Of a DNA stretch of 40,846 bases, positions 24,900 to 32,531 are shown piece by piece. The stretch comes from a bacterium (GTDB taxonomy: Bacteria > Blakebacterota > Blakebacteria > Blakebacterales > Blakebacteraceae): assembly GCA_025774615.1 (NCBI GenBank), contig JALGVQ010000008.1:1-40846 (forward strand). The letters run 5' to 3'. The first letter of the stretch is position 1. The number at the start of each line of letters is the position of its first letter. Under the pieces are notes generated by a model. The model was given only the letters and a program-made list of their open reading frames with translations, searched no databases and was not told the DNA's origin. A program made the translations under genes and the position numbers.

Positions 24900-25607
24900 G
24901 TGGCACAGAATGAGTGGAAGGATGTTGGCGGATACGATCTCGACGGCGGGGATGAGGGGCTTGAAATAATCGGTGATGGATATCGGAAATACCGTCGACC
25001 CGATGCCATCGATCCTGAAGAGAAGGCTGCCAAACAGGCAAAAGCCCGCCTCCGGCTCATCCTCACCATCATAGTCATCGGCGCCTTCTTTATCGGGCTT
25101 ATCCTGATCAACCCGGGGGGCGGCGGCGAATCTGATGAAGAACGCCTGGCGGCGATCACGACCCTTGATGAAGCCGACTACCTCTTCGCGATGGAGGACA
25201 CATTCGCGGTAGGACACATCCAGAGGCAGTTCAGGGGAGTCGGTGATCAGCTCCAGTTCGATGATGGTGTCGTCGTCAATTACCTCTTCCTCTCGCGCCC
25301 TGTCGAAATCTGGGTCGGCATATCACTCCTGCAGGAACTGGCAGCTGAAGCGTTTTCACTGCTTCTCGAAGCGACCGACCCCGATTTGAATCCCGAATCT
25401 GGCTGGCGGGCGCAGTCGCAGTTCCAACGGTCCGGGCGAACGATCACCCAGGTCGTCGGCAAAGGACAGCGGCACTATTTCTACAACGACAGCAATATGG
25501 TCATCTGGGTCGCGGCCGACTCCATAGCAGGCACCTATGCCCTCAATGCCGTGATGAACACCAATATCAGGAACTGGCTCGACAGCGTCAGGCAGGGCGG
25601 CAGGTAA
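24900..25607 (+). CDS. single-pass membrane protein of unknown function
   Basis: This 235-residue protein starts at a GTG with GAGGAGGAG just upstream. It has a charged cytoplasmic N-terminus of about 50 residues, one transmembrane helix near 52-71 (LILTIIVIGAFFIGLILIN) and a C-terminal domain of about 160 residues. I recognise no family in that domain. Its position 30 bp after the rubredoxin gene suggests co-transcription. A strong hairpin terminator follows. Confidence 0.65.
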   Translation: MAQNEWKDVGGYDLDGGDEGLEIIGDGYRKYRRPDAIDPEEKAAKQAKARLRLILTIIVIGAFFIGLILINPGGGGESDEERLAAITTLDEADYLFAMEDTFAVGHIQRQFRGVGDQLQFDDGVVVNYLFLSRPVEIWVGISLLQELAAEAFSLLLEATDPDLNPESGWRAQSQFQRSGRTITQVVGKGQRHYFYNDSNMVIWVAADSIAGTYALNAVMNTNIRNWLDSVRQGGR

Positions 25608-25624
25608 ACTATCCCTCTGGAATT

Positions 25625-25658
25625 AAACAATCCCCGCCCGGTTCTCCGGACGGGGATC
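25625..25658. terminator. bidirectional rho-independent terminator
   Basis: A 12-bp GC-rich stem with one mismatch (25630-25641 with 25646-25657) and a TTCT loop lies between the membrane protein and the tRNA. On the minus strand it is followed by TTGTTTAATT, so it should terminate the tRNA transcript. On the plus strand it follows the membrane protein but lacks a clear T-tract. Confidence 0.75.
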
Positions 25659-25664
25659 ATGTAA

Positions 25665-25741
25665 TGGTGGAGATAACGGGGCTCGAACCCGTAACCTCCG
25701 GCATGCGAAGCCGGCGCTCTCCCAAATTGAGCTATATCCCC
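25665..25741 (-). tRNA. tRNA-Ala (anticodon CGC)
   Basis: The 77-nt sequence folds into a complete cloverleaf: 7-bp acceptor stem, 4-bp D stem (GCTC/GAGC), 5-bp anticodon stem CCGGC/GCCGG, 5-nt variable loop and 5-bp T stem with TTCGAGC loop. The anticodon loop TTCGCAT gives CGC, reading codon GCG. The G3-U70 wobble pair that identifies alanine tRNAs is present in the acceptor stem. The CCA end is encoded. A promoter is visible upstream and a terminator downstream. Confidence 0.95.
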
Positions 25742-25763
25742 AAATCGAATCGTTACTCACCCG

Positions 25764-25792
25764 AATATGACTATGACCCTGCCCGCTGTCAC
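25764..25792 (-). promoter_or_regulatory. promoter of the tRNA-Ala gene
   Basis: On the minus strand GTGACA (25787-25792) and CATATT (25764-25769) are separated by exactly 17 bp, matching -35 and -10 boxes at 5/6 and 4/6 positions. The start point would be about 16-18 bases before the mature tRNA. Confidence 0.55.
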
Positions 25793-25836
25793 TCCTATTA
25801 TCGCATGTCGGATCAACAGAGCCGGGGACAACCGTT

Positions 25837-25865
25837 TTGACGCCGGTCTGTTGGCACAATATGTT
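25837..25865 (+). promoter_or_regulatory. sigma-70-type promoter of the dsbD-like gene
   Basis: TTGACG (25837-25842) and TATGTT (25860-25865) are separated by 17 bp, upstream of the dsbD-like gene at 25957. The rest of 25742-25956 contains only this promoter and the divergent tRNA promoter. Confidence 0.55.
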
Positions 25866-25956
25866 GCACGGTGACATGACACCAGGTATGTCCAGCCGTC
25901 GCAGGAACAGGTAATACTCAAGCGACAATTAACCGTGACACTCCGGAGGAAGAGCT

Positions 25957-27474
25957 TTGTACTTATCTGTCAGACGCAGGAATCTCAGAACCGCCGGGCT
26001 CAAGGTATCCCTGGCAGTTCTCGCCATCGCTGCAATCCATCTCACCGGCGTCATCCCGACCATCGGGGAGGCACTGGCCTCACCGGCAACGGATGTTGCC
26101 ACATTCCAGGCAGGCCCGGAACAGGCCGAGACTGCTGCACCGACTGAGGGTGGACTCGTTGACTTCGATCTGGCGAGGGAGAAGGGCCTCATCTGGATGT
26201 ACCTGGCCGCGTTCCTCGGAGGGATCCTGGCGAGTCTCACTCCCTGCGTACTGCCCATCATCCCGCTGACCATCACGGTGATCGGTGCCCGCGCAGCGTC
26301 GAGCCGCGCGAAGGGATTCAGTCTCAGCCTGGTCTATGTGATGGGGATCGCGCTGATGTATTCGACCCTCGGGGTGGTCGCAGCCTCTACCGGAGCGCTC
26401 TTCGGCAGCCTTTTCCAGAGCAAGCTCTTCCTCGCCCTGGCCATAGCGCTGTTCACCCTGCTGGCCTTCGGCCTCTTCGGCGCCTATGAGTTGCAGCTCC
26501 CGGCGGGTATCCGGAACCGGCTTATGTCGAAACAGGGCCGGGGATGGTTCGGTGTGTTCATCATGGGAATAATCGCCGGACTCGTGGCAAGCCCCTGCGT
26601 GGGTCCCATCATCGTAGGCATCCTCGCCTTCATCGCCCAGACCGGCAGCGCGATGTTCGGGTTCACTCTCCTCTTCACGTTCTCGATGGGGATGGGTCTG
26701 CTCTTCCTTGTGGTCGGTACCTTCTCGGGTGAGATAAAGAAGATGCCGTCGGGCACCTGGATGACCGCGGTGGAGAACTTCCTGGGTGTGCTGATGATGG
26801 TCGTCTCCTTCTACTATCTCTCGATTCTGCTTGAGCCGTTCACCTTCGCCCTGGCCCTTGGCAGCACGCTGGTCATCGGGGGCACCTTTACGGGAGCGTT
26901 CCTGCAGTTGACGGAAGAGAATGCGGGCTGGTTCGCGAAGGTACGAAAAGCGGTGGGTATCCTGCTGGTTGCTTCCGGACTCTACCTGTTCGTGGGAGCA
27001 CTGATGACCAATGGCACGTTCCTTCCCGCGATGAACAGTGTCGGGATGTCAGGCGGTGCCGGTGGTGAAGAAGCGGGCAGAGGCCTGACTTCAGCCGAGG
27101 CGGGGATCGAATGGGGTGATGATATCGAAGCAGCCCTGATCCTGAGCGAGATCGAAGGTAAGCCGGTAATGATCGACTTCACCGCCGACTGGTGTGTGGC
27201 GTGCAAGGAGCTCGACCACTTTACCTTCAGCGATCCGGCCGTAGTGGAGGTGTTGAAGGGATTCATCCTGGTTCGCGTGGACCTGACCAACAACAACGAT
27301 CCGAAGAACCAGGAGTACTATCCGCGGTATGAAATATACGGTCTGCCGAGCGTGACATTCATCACGCCATCGGGTGAATTACTGAGTGACCTGAAGGTCG
27401 TCGGATTCGTCAAGGCGGACCGGTTCCTCGAAACACTCAATGCCGTTCTGGAGGCATCAAAGATCCTCGATTGA
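25957..27474 (+). CDS. dsbD: DsbD-type thiol:disulfide interchange protein
   Basis: The 505-residue protein passes electrons from cytoplasmic thioredoxin to periplasmic thiols. The eight-helix beta domain carries the two redox cysteines in LTPCVLP near residue 96 and ASPCVGP near 212. The C-terminal gamma domain is thioredoxin-like with DWCVACK near residue 409. There is no N-terminal alpha domain, so it resembles the shorter DsbD/CcdA-thioredoxin fusions; a separate partner must accept the electrons. A TTG start at 25957 is supported by GGAGGA six bases upstream; no ATG precedes the first transmembrane segment in frame. Confidence 0.9.
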   Translation: MYLSVRRRNLRTAGLKVSLAVLAIAAIHLTGVIPTIGEALASPATDVATFQAGPEQAETAAPTEGGLVDFDLAREKGLIWMYLAAFLGGILASLTPCVLPIIPLTITVIGARAASSRAKGFSLSLVYVMGIALMYSTLGVVAASTGALFGSLFQSKLFLALAIALFTLLAFGLFGAYELQLPAGIRNRLMSKQGRGWFGVFIMGIIAGLVASPCVGPIIVGILAFIAQTGSAMFGFTLLFTFSMGMGLLFLVVGTFSGEIKKMPSGTWMTAVENFLGVLMMVVSFYYLSILLEPFTFALALGSTLVIGGTFTGAFLQLTEENAGWFAKVRKAVGILLVASGLYLFVGALMTNGTFLPAMNSVGMSGGAGGEEAGRGLTSAEAGIEWGDDIEAALILSEIEGKPVMIDFTADWCVACKELDHFTFSDPAVVEVLKGFILVRVDLTNNNDPKNQEYYPRYEIYGLPSVTFITPSGELLSDLKVVGFVKADRFLETLNAVLEASKILD

Positions 27475-27561
27475 TTCGGGGTGCCTCGATTGATGTAGCG
27501 TGGTTGTAGACAGATAACGGAGGGCATCCGTCATTCCTGTGAAGCGAAACAGATCGCGTTC

Positions 27562-28158
27562 GTGACCACGACGCCCGAGCATGAGCACGCCGCCCTGCCG
27601 GCATCCTACGAGGAGCTGGTGCAGGAGTATGGCAAACGCGTTCTGTCGATCGCCTACGATTATGTCAAGGATTACGATGCCGCTCAGGACGTGGCTCAGG
27701 AAGTGTTCATCCGTGTCTGGAAGAAGGGAAGTGAATTCCAGGCCCGCGCGAGTGTCTTTTCCTGGATCTACCGGATCACCGTAAACCTTGCCATCGATCA
27801 TATCCGCAAGGCAAAGAGCCGCGGAAAACTGTCTGACAAGGACGGCGATTACAGGGATCAGTACCTGACAGAACAGGAAACAGGCTCGACCGACTCGGCA
27901 CCGGGGCTGGAGATAGAACGGACCAGCATCCGCGGCCGGATCGACGAGAGCCTCGTCGTGCTCTCTGGTCATCAGAAGCAGGCATTCATCCTCCGGTACT
28001 ACCAGGAGATGCCGATCGACGAGATCGCGGCCATCATGGGATGCAAGGAGAGCACCGTGAGGCAGCACCTGTTCCGGGCAACACACAAGCTGCAGGACGA
28101 ACTGAGTGACCTGGCGGAGAAATTTGGACTGGGCATCACAAAGGAAGAGAGCGGGTAG
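27562..28158 (+). CDS. ECF-type RNA polymerase sigma factor
   Basis: The 198-residue protein has sigma region 2 (AYDYVKDYDAAQDVAQEVFIRVWKKG, then SWIYRITVNLAIDHIRK) and region 4 (LSGHQKQAFILRYYQEMPIDEIAAIMGCKESTVRQHLFRA) joined by an acidic linker. Only the GTG at 27562 is possible, since an in-frame stop lies upstream at 27496 with no other start codon between. Ribosome binding is poor, which suggests low or coupled expression. It is directly followed by a membrane anti-sigma factor gene, the standard arrangement for stress-responsive ECF sigmas. The target promoters are not known. Confidence 0.9.
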   Translation: MTTTPEHEHAALPASYEELVQEYGKRVLSIAYDYVKDYDAAQDVAQEVFIRVWKKGSEFQARASVFSWIYRITVNLAIDHIRKAKSRGKLSDKDGDYRDQYLTEQETGSTDSAPGLEIERTSIRGRIDESLVVLSGHQKQAFILRYYQEMPIDEIAAIMGCKESTVRQHLFRATHKLQDELSDLAEKFGLGITKEESG

Positions 28159-28174
28159 AACCGCAAGGTAGAGA

Positions 28175-29029
28175 ATGAAGCACGTCGAGATCTACATGGA
28201 TGAGTATCTGAAGGGGGAGCTCTCCCGCGCTGAAGCTGAACGTGTGGCCGCTCACCTTTCCGGGTGCGACCAATGCCGGAGCTACTTCGAATGGGTGAAG
28301 GGCCTCGACATTCTTGCTGACGCCGCGCGGATCGAACCGCCCGCCGAAGTACTCGCCGAACTCGAGACCCGCCTTGCCGAGCTCCCCGGGGAGATCGATC
28401 GTGAAGTTGGAGAGGTCCTCTCTGAACGTGAGAGAATCACACCGTTCGTCAAAATGCCCACATGGCTCGCCTACCCTGGCCCCCTGCTGAAAACCGCCGC
28501 GGTACTTCTTCTGGGAGTATTCGTCGGATATGGCATATGGGGCGCGTCATCGCAGAGAGGTATCGATGTCGAACCTCCGTCAATCACGGAAGCAGGGAGG
28601 ATAGTTACACCAGGACCGGCGGGATCGGTTCCCGCAGTCATGCAGGCATCCCTGCGCAGTACCTCGACTGAAGAACTCGAGGAACAGATCTCCAAGCTTG
28701 AGAGAACCCTGCTGATCGCATACCTGGCAAGGGTCGAAGCGACGGTGACCCACTTTGTCTCCGGTACCTCGGAGGGTGTCATCGCCACTCTGCCTGCCGA
28801 GACAACCCGTGACCTGCTGGCGGCCACCGCCAACCTGAAGACCGATTCGAAGGCAACGGGGGACACCCGGATGGTGAATCTCTTCGGCCAGATCGAATCG
28901 GTCCTGACCGAGATCGAAAAGATCTCCTCAGAACGGGACCTGGAAAATGCCAGGTTCATCGCCGGAATCATCGAAGAGCAGGGTTTACTCAGCACGCTCC
29001 AACGTCTTAAAGTCGGTTTAGAGGAGTAA
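28175..29029 (+). CDS. zinc-finger anti-sigma factor with transmembrane helix
   Basis: The 284-residue protein begins with a zf-HC2/ZAS domain: the motif AAHLSGCDQCRSYFEW gives H-x3-C-x2-C. One transmembrane helix lies near residues 108-124 (TAAVLLLGVFVGYGIWG). The periplasmic part of about 160 residues is helical and Glu-rich. It starts 16 bp after the sigma gene and probably holds that sigma at the membrane until a signal arrives. I see no cleavage motif for a site-1 protease. Confidence 0.85.
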   Translation: MKHVEIYMDEYLKGELSRAEAERVAAHLSGCDQCRSYFEWVKGLDILADAARIEPPAEVLAELETRLAELPGEIDREVGEVLSERERITPFVKMPTWLAYPGPLLKTAAVLLLGVFVGYGIWGASSQRGIDVEPPSITEAGRIVTPGPAGSVPAVMQASLRSTSTEELEEQISKLERTLLIAYLARVEATVTHFVSGTSEGVIATLPAETTRDLLAATANLKTDSKATGDTRMVNLFGQIESVLTEIEKISSERDLENARFIAGIIEEQGLLSTLQRLKVGLEE

Positions 29030-29030
29030 G

Positions 29031-30356
29031 GTGAAACAGATGCAGTATGAGCATATCGGGAAAATCGGACACCTGCCGAAGAGGATGCTGATCCTCCTGG
29101 CGCTGCTGGTTGGAGCCGTCACCACGACGGCTACACCGGGCAGTGCGCTGTCACAACAGGAAGAGAGGGCATCCCAGGAGCAGGAAGTCTACCAGCGGGC
29201 CATCAGCCTGAACCTCCAGGGTGAATGGGCGCAGGCCCTGACGCTCTTTCAGCAGGTTGCTGGAAGTGACTCTCCCAGAGCCGCCGAGGCGGCCTTCTAC
29301 GTCGGCCTCTGCCTCGAGAACATTCCCGATCGGGATGTCGAAGCGTTCCAGGCCTTTGCCGAACTCAGAGGCAGATTTCCCGAGGATCCGATCGTACAGA
29401 AAGCGATCTCCCACCAGATAACCCTGGCCGGCATGCTGGGCAAATCCGACTCCTTCTATCAGGAATTTCTCGCGCGACAGATCGGGAACCCGGACCTGGC
29501 TCTGAAACGTGAGGCGGCACTCAGCCTCGCCAGGCTGGGAGATGAACGGGCCGTCGACGGGATTCTCGAGATCCTCAGGGAGGGAACTGCCGATCAGAAG
29601 ATCGTCGCGCTGGAACGGATATCCGATTTCGAGACCGGAATAGCAGGGGAACTGGTGAAAGAGGCCGTCACGATCATGACCGGCACTCCCCTCTCAGGAC
29701 GCGCCAGAACCCTGGAGCAGTCGTTCATCGCCCAGGAGGCAGAACGGGCACGGGACGCGGAGCTGCTCACCACCGATCGCCAATCCCTGATGGACCAGAT
29801 CAGGCGGCAGGGGGAGACCTGGACCGATGAGGAACTCCTCACGCAGGGACTCTACCTCGTCATGCCGCTCGATACGTTCGTCGGCTACCTGCAGGCTTCA
29901 TCCCGGCAGAAACAGCGCATCTATGATGAGTTCTTCGCCACCCGTGACACCGAACCGGCCACTCCGCAGAACGAGCTGGAGATCGAGTTCCGGAGACGGA
30001 TCGAGTACGCGGCCGAGTACTACAGTGAGCCGTACAGGGCGGCCAGAAGCCGCTTCGGAGCCAGCGACTGGCTGACGAAGGACAATGTGTACGCTCCCTG
30101 GGACGCCCGCGGTGAGCTCTACGTGAAGTACGGACAGCCTGATGATGTCTTCATGGTCCAGTTCAACGTCGAGGAGTGGAACTACTCGCGCTACCAGGTC
30201 GACTTCACCGTCCACAAATACAAGGTGAACTTCTATCGCAACGCGATCTACCCCGGTCGGGCGAGCCAGTGGGATTACGCCCCCGGTTTCGTACAGACCC
30301 ACTTCATCGACGCTCCCCGATTCGAGTACTGGCCCGGGAGAAGAGACGAGCAGTAA
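29031..30356 (+). CDS. exported TPR/HEAT-like protein with GWxTD-like C-terminal domain
   Basis: The 441-residue protein starts at a GTG one base after the anti-sigma stop, with AGGAG just upstream. A signal peptide ends near GSALSQ. Residues 40-250 are helical repeats of TPR or HEAT type (LQGEWAQALTLFQQVAGSD; EAALSLARLGDERAVDGIL). The C-terminal domain reads DNVYAPWDARGELYVKYGQPDDV, which resembles the GWxTD domain pattern GxxTDxGxxYixYGxPDxV but lacks the GW and TD residues. GWxTD proteins are mostly of unknown function. As part of the sigma/anti-sigma operon it may be the sensor or main target of that system. Confidence 0.7.
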   Translation: MKQMQYEHIGKIGHLPKRMLILLALLVGAVTTTATPGSALSQQEERASQEQEVYQRAISLNLQGEWAQALTLFQQVAGSDSPRAAEAAFYVGLCLENIPDRDVEAFQAFAELRGRFPEDPIVQKAISHQITLAGMLGKSDSFYQEFLARQIGNPDLALKREAALSLARLGDERAVDGILEILREGTADQKIVALERISDFETGIAGELVKEAVTIMTGTPLSGRARTLEQSFIAQEAERARDAELLTTDRQSLMDQIRRQGETWTDEELLTQGLYLVMPLDTFVGYLQASSRQKQRIYDEFFATRDTEPATPQNELEIEFRRRIEYAAEYYSEPYRAARSRFGASDWLTKDNVYAPWDARGELYVKYGQPDDVFMVQFNVEEWNYSRYQVDFTVHKYKVNFYRNAIYPGRASQWDYAPGFVQTHFIDAPRFEYWPGRRDEQ

Positions 30357-30415
30357 TCCGACGGCCGGTCGACAGCTGTTGACAGACACAGACGCACCTT
30401 TGGAATACAACGAAT

Positions 30416-30454
30416 AAAGCCCCGGTTGATGTCTCAACCGGGGCTTTCTTTTTT
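30416..30454. terminator. strong rho-independent terminator
   Basis: A perfect 13-bp stem (30416-30428 with 30435-30447), a 6-nt loop and CTTTTTT follow the GWxTD-like gene. On the minus strand the stem is followed by TTTATT, so it may also stop transcription from the pilin side. Confidence 0.9.
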
Positions 30455-30463
30455 CACCCGTCC

Positions 30464-30508
30464 CCGCGCGAAGCGCGGATCATGGTTACCACATGACTAC
30501 CACATGAC
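30464..30508. repeat. hairpin and 11-bp tandem repeat after the pilin gene
   Basis: CCGCGC-GAA-GCGCGG at 30464-30478 is a perfect 6-bp hairpin; read on the minus strand its loop is TTC, giving a very stable UUCG-like turn. At 30487-30508 the 11-mer TACCACATGAC occurs twice in tandem. Neither is followed by a T-tract. Both lie in the 3' region of the pilin transcript, between convergent genes. Confidence 0.6.
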
Positions 30509-30543
30509 GACAGCTATCCGCAGGCCGGATCCAGCCTGACCGG

Positions 30544-30999
30544 CTACCAGTCAACGAATGGATTTTCCGTTCCAGTGTAGCTGCTTATAAAGTCTGTGAT
30601 GGTGGTCACATTCACGACGACCGTACCAGTAGTTGGATTATAGATCCATCCACCGGCATTTGTTGAGGTGACATTGTCATCGTCTACCTGTGCATCCTCA
30701 ATCGCTGTATTCAGATTGGAAATCTTCTCGACGGGTATCCTCTTGCGATTAAAGTAATCTCTCAGATCACCCAGACTGTCCGGCATACCTCCCGTGGTCT
30801 GGTTCTTGGCCGCGTAGATCAGGATCGCGCTTCTGATCGTCTGCAGATTCTGCTTGGATGCAACCAGCTTTGCCTCAGGTGTGAGATCCTGGTACTTCGG
30901 CAGCATCACCGCCACCAGCACACCCAGGAGCGCCATTACGATCAGCAGCTCTATAAGCGTGAATCCCTTTTCTCTCTTTTCCTTCAACGTGCGAAACAT
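30544..30999 (-). CDS. prepilin/pseudopilin (type IV pilin-like)
   Basis: The 151-residue protein has the class III signal EKGFTLIELLIVMALLGVLV, with cleavage after Gly and a conserved Glu at +5 for assembly. The C-terminal part is beta-rich with GGWIYNPTTGTVVVNV and no cysteines. The ATG at 30999 has AGAGGAG six or seven bases upstream and is preferred over the GTG at 31017. It may be the major pilin of a type IV pilus or a GspG-like major pseudopilin; no other pilin is in the window. It follows gspF/pilC and may share its sigma-54 promoter. Confidence 0.9.
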   Translation of the reverse strand: MFRTLKEKREKGFTLIELLIVMALLGVLVAVMLPKYQDLTPEAKLVASKQNLQTIRSAILIYAAKNQTTGGMPDSLGDLRDYFNRKRIPVEKISNLNTAIEDAQVDDDNVTSTNAGGWIYNPTTGTVVVNVTTITDFISSYTGTENPFVDW

Positions 31000-31043
31000 A
31001 TTAATCTCCTCTTTCACGGTCGGGCGATCCGATCCCAGACCTC

Positions 31044-31109
31044 GTTTCTGCGGATTCTTGTCGTCCCTTTGTTTCTGACCTTTGTTTCTTTCGTTTCTTA
31101 CCCGTTTCT
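31044..31109 (-). repeat. five AGAAAC repeats in the pilin leader
   Basis: The hexamer AGAAAC occurs five times on the minus strand (plus coordinates 31044, 31071, 31084, 31093 and 31104), with spacings of 27, 13, 9 and 11 bp, from the stop codon of gspF/pilC to about 45 bp before the pilin start. Outside this stretch the motif is not clustered. The result is a purine-rich leader that could aid translation or bind an RNA protein. Confidence 0.55.
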
Positions 31110-32338
31110 TATCCTCGTGCTACCGACATCATGTCGAACATCGGCAGGAGGCATGCCATGATCATCCCGCTGACGATCAGTCCCACGGCAATGATCATTA
31201 TCGGTTCGAGCACGGTCGTCAGTCGGGTCACTTCGTGAGAGACCTCTTTGTCGTAGAATTCGGCCACTTCCAGGGCCATCTCATCGAGTGAACCACTCTC
31301 TTCACCCACGGAGAACATCTGTACAACCATGGGTGGTATCTCTTTGCTCTCAGCCAGCGGCTCCGAGAATGAACGTCCCTGCTTGATCTGCCGCTGAACC
31401 TTCTGGATCACCTCACGGATGATCCGGTTGCTCACCACGGTCGCCACGACATCGAGTGTCTCGACCAGCGGTACTCCCCTTGAGAGGAGTGACCCATAGG
31501 TCCTGGAGAACCGGGCGATGTTCAGCTTTCGGACCAGATCTCCGACCAGCGGCAGTCTCAACTGCAGCACATGCCAGTAGTACTCCCCCTTGTCGGTACT
31601 GATGAGAACCTTGATCCCCACGATGAAGAGGATCAGACCCGGGAAAACGAAATACCAGTTTCCCGCCATGAAATTGCTCGCTGCCAGAAGAGCCAGTGTG
31701 AGTCCCGGCAGTTCGACTCCCGCGTCTTCGAAGATCTCAACGAAGGAGGGGATGATGAAGGTCAGAAGAAAGGTCACGATGACGACCGCGACCAATGCCA
31801 TGATCGCGGGATACACCATCGCGTTCTTGATCTTCTGGGTGAGTTCCTTCTGTGACTCCAGGATCCCGGCCAGATAGAGCAGATTCTCCGGCAGCCCCCC
31901 TCCGATCTCGCCGACCTGAACCAGTGAGAGAAAGAGAGGCCCGAATACTTTCGGATGCCGTCCGAACGCTTCACTCAGCATCTCACCACCCTGGATCGAT
32001 CGTTTCACCTCACCCAGGATCAGTTGAAACCGATCGTTTTCGGTCTGGGCGATGATGACGTCCAATCCTTCGGTAAGCGGGACGCCGGCCTTGAGCATTG
32101 TGCCAAAGAGCGTGGTGAAGGTCGCGAGATCGTCATCTTTGATCGGTTTCTGAAAGAGCCTGTCGAGAGAGCTGAGATCGATCGTGAATCCCGATTTTCT
32201 CTTCGGCTCAACACTGACAACCGAGTAACCGCGTGAGACGAGCTGATCGTACACTACCTTCACGCTATCTGCCTGTGATTCCCCGGTAACGATACTCCCG
32301 TCGGCGGAGATCACTTTATATTCATAGAACCGGGCCAT
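31109..32338 (-). CDS. inner-membrane platform protein, GspF/PilC family
   Basis: This protein of 409 residues, the usual length, has two T2SSF domains, near residues 70-195 and 275-395. Conserved motifs include LFGTMLKAGVPLTEGLDV, LVQVGEIGGGLPENL, LLSRGVPLVETLDV and FSVGEESGSLDEM. Three transmembrane segments lie near 170-190, 220-240 and 375-395. It anchors the assembly ATPase at the inner membrane. It is preceded by a regulatory gap with a sigma-54 promoter, and it is followed by the pilin gene. Confidence 0.93.
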   Translation of the reverse strand: MARFYEYKVISADGSIVTGESQADSVKVVYDQLVSRGYSVVSVEPKRKSGFTIDLSSLDRLFQKPIKDDDLATFTTLFGTMLKAGVPLTEGLDVIIAQTENDRFQLILGEVKRSIQGGEMLSEAFGRHPKVFGPLFLSLVQVGEIGGGLPENLLYLAGILESQKELTQKIKNAMVYPAIMALVAVVIVTFLLTFIIPSFVEIFEDAGVELPGLTLALLAASNFMAGNWYFVFPGLILFIVGIKVLISTDKGEYYWHVLQLRLPLVGDLVRKLNIARFSRTYGSLLSRGVPLVETLDVVATVVSNRIIREVIQKVQRQIKQGRSFSEPLAESKEIPPMVVQMFSVGEESGSLDEMALEVAEFYDKEVSHEVTRLTTVLEPIMIIAVGLIVSGMIMACLLPMFDMMSVARG

Positions 32339-32360
32339 CTACAGGCGCTCCCTGAAAGAA

Positions 32361-32376
32361 TGCAAACTTCATGCCA
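32361..32376 (-). promoter_or_regulatory. sigma-54 promoter upstream of gspF/pilC
   Basis: The minus strand reads TGGCAT-GAAGT-TTGCA, with GG and GC exactly 12 bp apart as required at -24 and -12. Only the sixth base departs from TGGCAC-N5-TTGCA. The start point would be near 32350, about 12 bases before the start codon, which clips the AGGGAG ribosome site; that is a caveat. The gene just upstream encodes a sigma-54 activator. Confidence 0.72.
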
Positions 32377-32401
32377 ATGTTCCATTCATTTACGGCAATT
32401 C

Positions 32402-32519
32402 CTTGTAACATCCAGTCTACAAGATAGTTACGCGGAATGCTCTTCTTGCTGTCCTGTAACCATGTTACCAGATCGAACTGCATCCTGTTAATATTCATTA
32501 ACAGTCGGTCACTGACTGT
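32402..32519. promoter_or_regulatory. cluster of palindromes, candidate activator-binding sites
   Basis: Between the response regulator gene and the sigma-54 promoter are four inverted repeats: CTTGTA/TACAAG (32402-32423), GTAAC-CAT-GTTAC (near 32457-32469), CTGTTAAT-N4-ATTAACAG (32485-32504) and ACAGTC-N7-GACTGT (32501-32519). The last two lie 110-145 bp upstream of the promoter, where enhancer-binding activators usually sit. The 193-bp gap has no gene. Confidence 0.5.
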
Positions 32520-32531
32520 AAAAATGATTTA

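Noticed and set aside
25854-25870. TGGCAC-N6-TTGCA near the dsbD-like gene, like a second sigma-54 promoter.
   Set aside because: The spacer is one base too long, so GG and GC are 13 rather than 12 bp apart, and sigma-54 tolerates little variation. A well-spaced sigma-70-type promoter overlaps the same place.
27466-27496. CCTCGATTGAT repeated twice near the end of the dsbD-like gene.
   Set aside because: The copies are separated by 8 bp and are only 11 bp long. The first contains the stop codon. It is not an exact tandem duplication like the three reported.
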